A stretch of DNA of 34,155 nucleotides from Candidatus Tepidiaquacellales bacterium UBA6667. Its GTDB lineage: Bacteria; Bacteroidota; Ignavibacteria; Tepidaquicellales; Tepidaquicellaceae. The notes beneath the pieces were generated by a model. It was not told the origin of the DNA. It did no database searches and was given only the letters and a program-made list of their open reading frames with translations. Position 1 is the first letter of the stretch. Every line of letters begins with the position of its first letter. Where the stretch lies: NCBI GenBank assembly GCA_002455255.1, contig DKKL01000005.1, positions 12,484 to 46,638 of the forward strand. The letters are read 5' to 3'. Below, in pieces: positions 32,450 through 34,155 of this stretch. Position numbers and translations under genes: made by a program.

Positions 32450-33568
32450 TCAGTTTATAAGTTTTCTTAAAATTTTTAATCCGGTATTGGACACATTTGA
32501 GCTTGAGTTAGATAGTATCAACACACCTGATTTTGTATTTTTTACAAATCCGATATATATGCTGAATCCGTTTGTCGCTCCGTCTTTCCAAATTAAACTT
32601 GCATCATCAGGTTTATAAAAATCTGAAATTTGCCATCCCAATCCCATATATTTTAAAAATTTTAGTCCTGTATTTTTTCTTGGTCTGTGTAATGTATCAA
32701 GAAGATTATTTAAATCTGTTTCTAACATTCCTAAATTATATTTCAGATAAATCATCATATCTGCTAAACTCGAAAAATTTCCACCTGCTCCTAAGAAGGC
32801 AGGAGATGTTGGTAAATTAAATTGTGATTCTCTGCCTTTTGAATAAGAATAAGCAAGTCTATTTATTTGTACTGTATTTAACTCCGTCCCTGTGTTAATC
32901 ATATTAAATTTATTAAGAAATAATTTTTTCTCCAAATTTATATAAGTGTCTTTTCCCGCTATTGATAAAATATTTCCCAACAATCCAAAAGCAAGATTTG
33001 AATACAAAAACTTAGAACCCGGTTCAAATTTTAGTTTATATTTATTCAAAAAATCATACATCAATTCAACAGTATAGCCCGGAGGTTTAACTCTGTTACT
33101 TGGGGTTCTTGGTAGGGATGAAAAATGAGTTGCTAAATCTTCAAGTGTTATATACCGATTCAAAGATTGTTTATTTTTCCAAACAGGTAAAGTAACATTA
33201 TTGGGTAAATAATTTTGTGCAGGGTTATATAAATTTATTGTTCCATTCCCGTTTAAATAAGCAAGAATTAAGGCTGTAAAAGTTTTTCCTATCGAACCAA
33301 GTTTGAAAATGGTATTTTCATCCGGTCTGACACCGATTCCTTTTTTAACTTCACCATAGCAATAATATTGAGGTTCACTGCCATTGTTTATTACCCCGAT
33401 AACTATTCCGGCGTTATGAGGATTTTTTAAATATACAGTAGCAATTGAATCAATATAGTTATCAATAGTAAATTCAATTGGAAGAACCGTCGAATTGTTA
33501 TCTTGAGCATTTAAATTAAGAAATAAGAATAAAGAGAAAGTAATATTTAGTCTAATGAAGTTAGACAT
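32450..33568 (-). CDS. Beta-lactamase-fold serine hydrolase (class C/AmpC-like family)
   Basis: 372 aa with a signal peptide (residues ~1-21). The three active-site motifs are SxxK as Ser92-Ile-Gly-Lys95 (KLGSIGKTFTAL), YxN as Tyr189-Ser-Asn191 (FLYSNLAFGLLGNIL) and KDG at 328-330 (WKDGATNGF) for the third motif. The 'FEPGSKFLYSN' phrase is the family hallmark. Members include esterases, D-aminopeptidases, carboxypeptidases and true class C beta-lactamases; the sequence does not say which. It begins 2 bp after the GNAT-like stop and ends where the OstA-like gene starts, so a role in envelope maintenance is an inference from position. Confidence 0.88.
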   Translation of the reverse strand: MSNFIRLNITFSLFLFLNLNAQDNNSTVLPIEFTIDNYIDSIATVYLKNPHNAGIVIGVINNGSEPQYYCYGEVKKGIGVRPDENTIFKLGSIGKTFTALILAYLNGNGTINLYNPAQNYLPNNVTLPVWKNKQSLNRYITLEDLATHFSSLPRTPSNRVKPPGYTVELMYDFLNKYKLKFEPGSKFLYSNLAFGLLGNILSIAGKDTYINLEKKLFLNKFNMINTGTELNTVQINRLAYSYSKGRESQFNLPTSPAFLGAGGNFSSLADMMIYLKYNLGMLETDLNNLLDTLHRPRKNTGLKFLKYMGLGWQISDFYKPDDASLIWKDGATNGFSIYIGFVKNTKSGVLILSNSSSNVSNTGLKILRKLIN

Positions 33569-33570
33569 AT

Positions 33571-34155
33571 TTAAAAAAACTCATTTTTCTTTTTTAAATA
33601 ACTATTTTGTTTTGTTTTTTGATTTAAATAGAAAAATGTTTTTAGAAAAATGTTTTTTATTCTGACAATTCTATAAAATTTCATTAACTTACCTCCAAAA
33701 GACCTGAAATATTTTTCAACTCCTGGAATAACACTACCTTCAAAATTAAAAATTAAATTATTTTTGAGTGAATCTTCTATCATCAACTCAAACAAATATG
33801 AATTTAAATTTGATTTTCTAAATGATTTCTCTATGCTTCCAATGATATAATACATTGATTTATTATCAAACACATTTATTGTTAAACTTTTTATATTATT
33901 TTTTGAATCTTCGATTAAAAAAATTTTTAGTTTTTCATTTATTAATAAATAATTTATCCAATTTTTTATCTTTTCTTTTTTGGGGAGTTTAAAAAAATCA
34001 TTGTTTCTGTAAACGAAATTTAAAATATTTTCAATTTCAGAATCTTTAACTTTGTTTTCAAGAATTCTAATTGAAAAGTTATTTTCTTCAAGTTCTTTAA
34101 TTCCCTTTTTAATTTTTCTTTTTTGCATAGTACTTATATTTTCCTTCCAACTGCT
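33571..34155 (-). CDS. FemAB/GNAT-like N-acyltransferase, C-terminal part (5' end outside window)
   Basis: The reading frame stays open from an ATG at 34128 to the window edge, giving SSWKENISTMQKRKIKKGIK at the visible start; in this family a W-K-x-x-x-S-x-x-x-R/K-x-x-I-K pattern lies internally, so the gene almost certainly begins outside the window. The C-terminal part has NSYLFELMIEDSLKNNLIFN, then FEGSVIPGVEKYFRSFGG, the signature (FDFEGS-x-IPG-x-E-x-F-x-R-x-FG) of Bacteroidota FemAB-like GNAT acyltransferases. The substrate is unknown; family members act in envelope or polysaccharide clusters. The strongly A/T-rich, Lys/Asn-rich coding is more extreme than in the neighbours. It heads the operon with the serine hydrolase and the OstA-like protein. 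Confidence 0.75.
   Translation of the reverse strand, partial: SSWKENISTMQKRKIKKGIKELEENNFSIRILENKVKDSEIENILNFVYRNNDFFKLPKKEKIKNWINYLLINEKLKIFLIEDSKNNIKSLTINVFDNKSMYYIIGSIEKSFRKSNLNSYLFELMIEDSLKNNLIFNFEGSVIPGVEKYFRSFGGKLMKFYRIVRIKNIFLKTFFYLNQKTKQNSYLKKKNEFF

Overview
The window looks like the chromosome of a low-GC, Gram-negative member of the Bacteroidota/Ignavibacteriota (Chlorobi) group. The main reasons are five secreted proteins with 'NPFNPST/VT'-type C-terminal sorting tails ending in (K)KM(T/I/L)LIK, a PorV/PorQ-family outer-membrane protein, a GWxTD-domain protein, an OstA-like outer-membrane protein, the BshB1 bacillithiol enzyme and several lipoproteins. Some genes have clear Shine-Dalgarno sites (e.g. 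GGAGG at 8228-8232), while others start at GTG, TTG or apparently rarer codons. I saw no rRNA, tRNA, CRISPR array or transposase.

Layout. 1-7307 (minus): a 1156-aa secreted protein, a PorV/PorQ protein closed by a strong terminator, then GWxTD - YbbR-like - CPBP protease (cut by the window edge). 7308-7514 is a structured, repeat-bearing intergenic leader. 7515-12376 (minus): HIT protein - leucyl-tRNA synthetase, then a TrmB-type regulator and a small sorted secreted protein. 12503-16870 (plus): a tightly packed housekeeping operon of bshB1, a PolB-like 3'-5' exonuclease, ybaB, recR, a methyltransferase and two small lipoproteins. A convergent L,D-transpeptidase follows at 16873-17958.

18064-21163 (plus) is the most striking part: a glutamate-receptor-like ligand-gated channel whose stop overlaps the start of a kynurenine-formamidase-like cyclase, followed 2 bp later by kynureninase. 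It reads as one translationally coupled operon joining an amino-acid-sensing channel to tryptophan/kynurenine breakdown.

21166-30919 (all minus) carries an acyltransferase-3, three tandem paralogous secreted beta-propeller (YCF48/BNR-like) proteins with sorting tails, a formyltransferase and a large secreted subtilisin-like protease with extra domains. Several of these are separated by recognisable hairpin terminators. 31034-34155 (minus) is a compact operon: FemAB/GNAT-like acyltransferase (5' end outside the window), beta-lactamase-fold serine hydrolase, OstA-like protein.

Taken together, much of the window serves the cell surface: proteins exported by a type IX-like route, envelope construction (OstA, L,D-transpeptidase, acyltransferase) and a sensor channel, interleaved with a core DNA-repair/thiol operon. 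All assignments come from reading motifs by eye; no searches were run.
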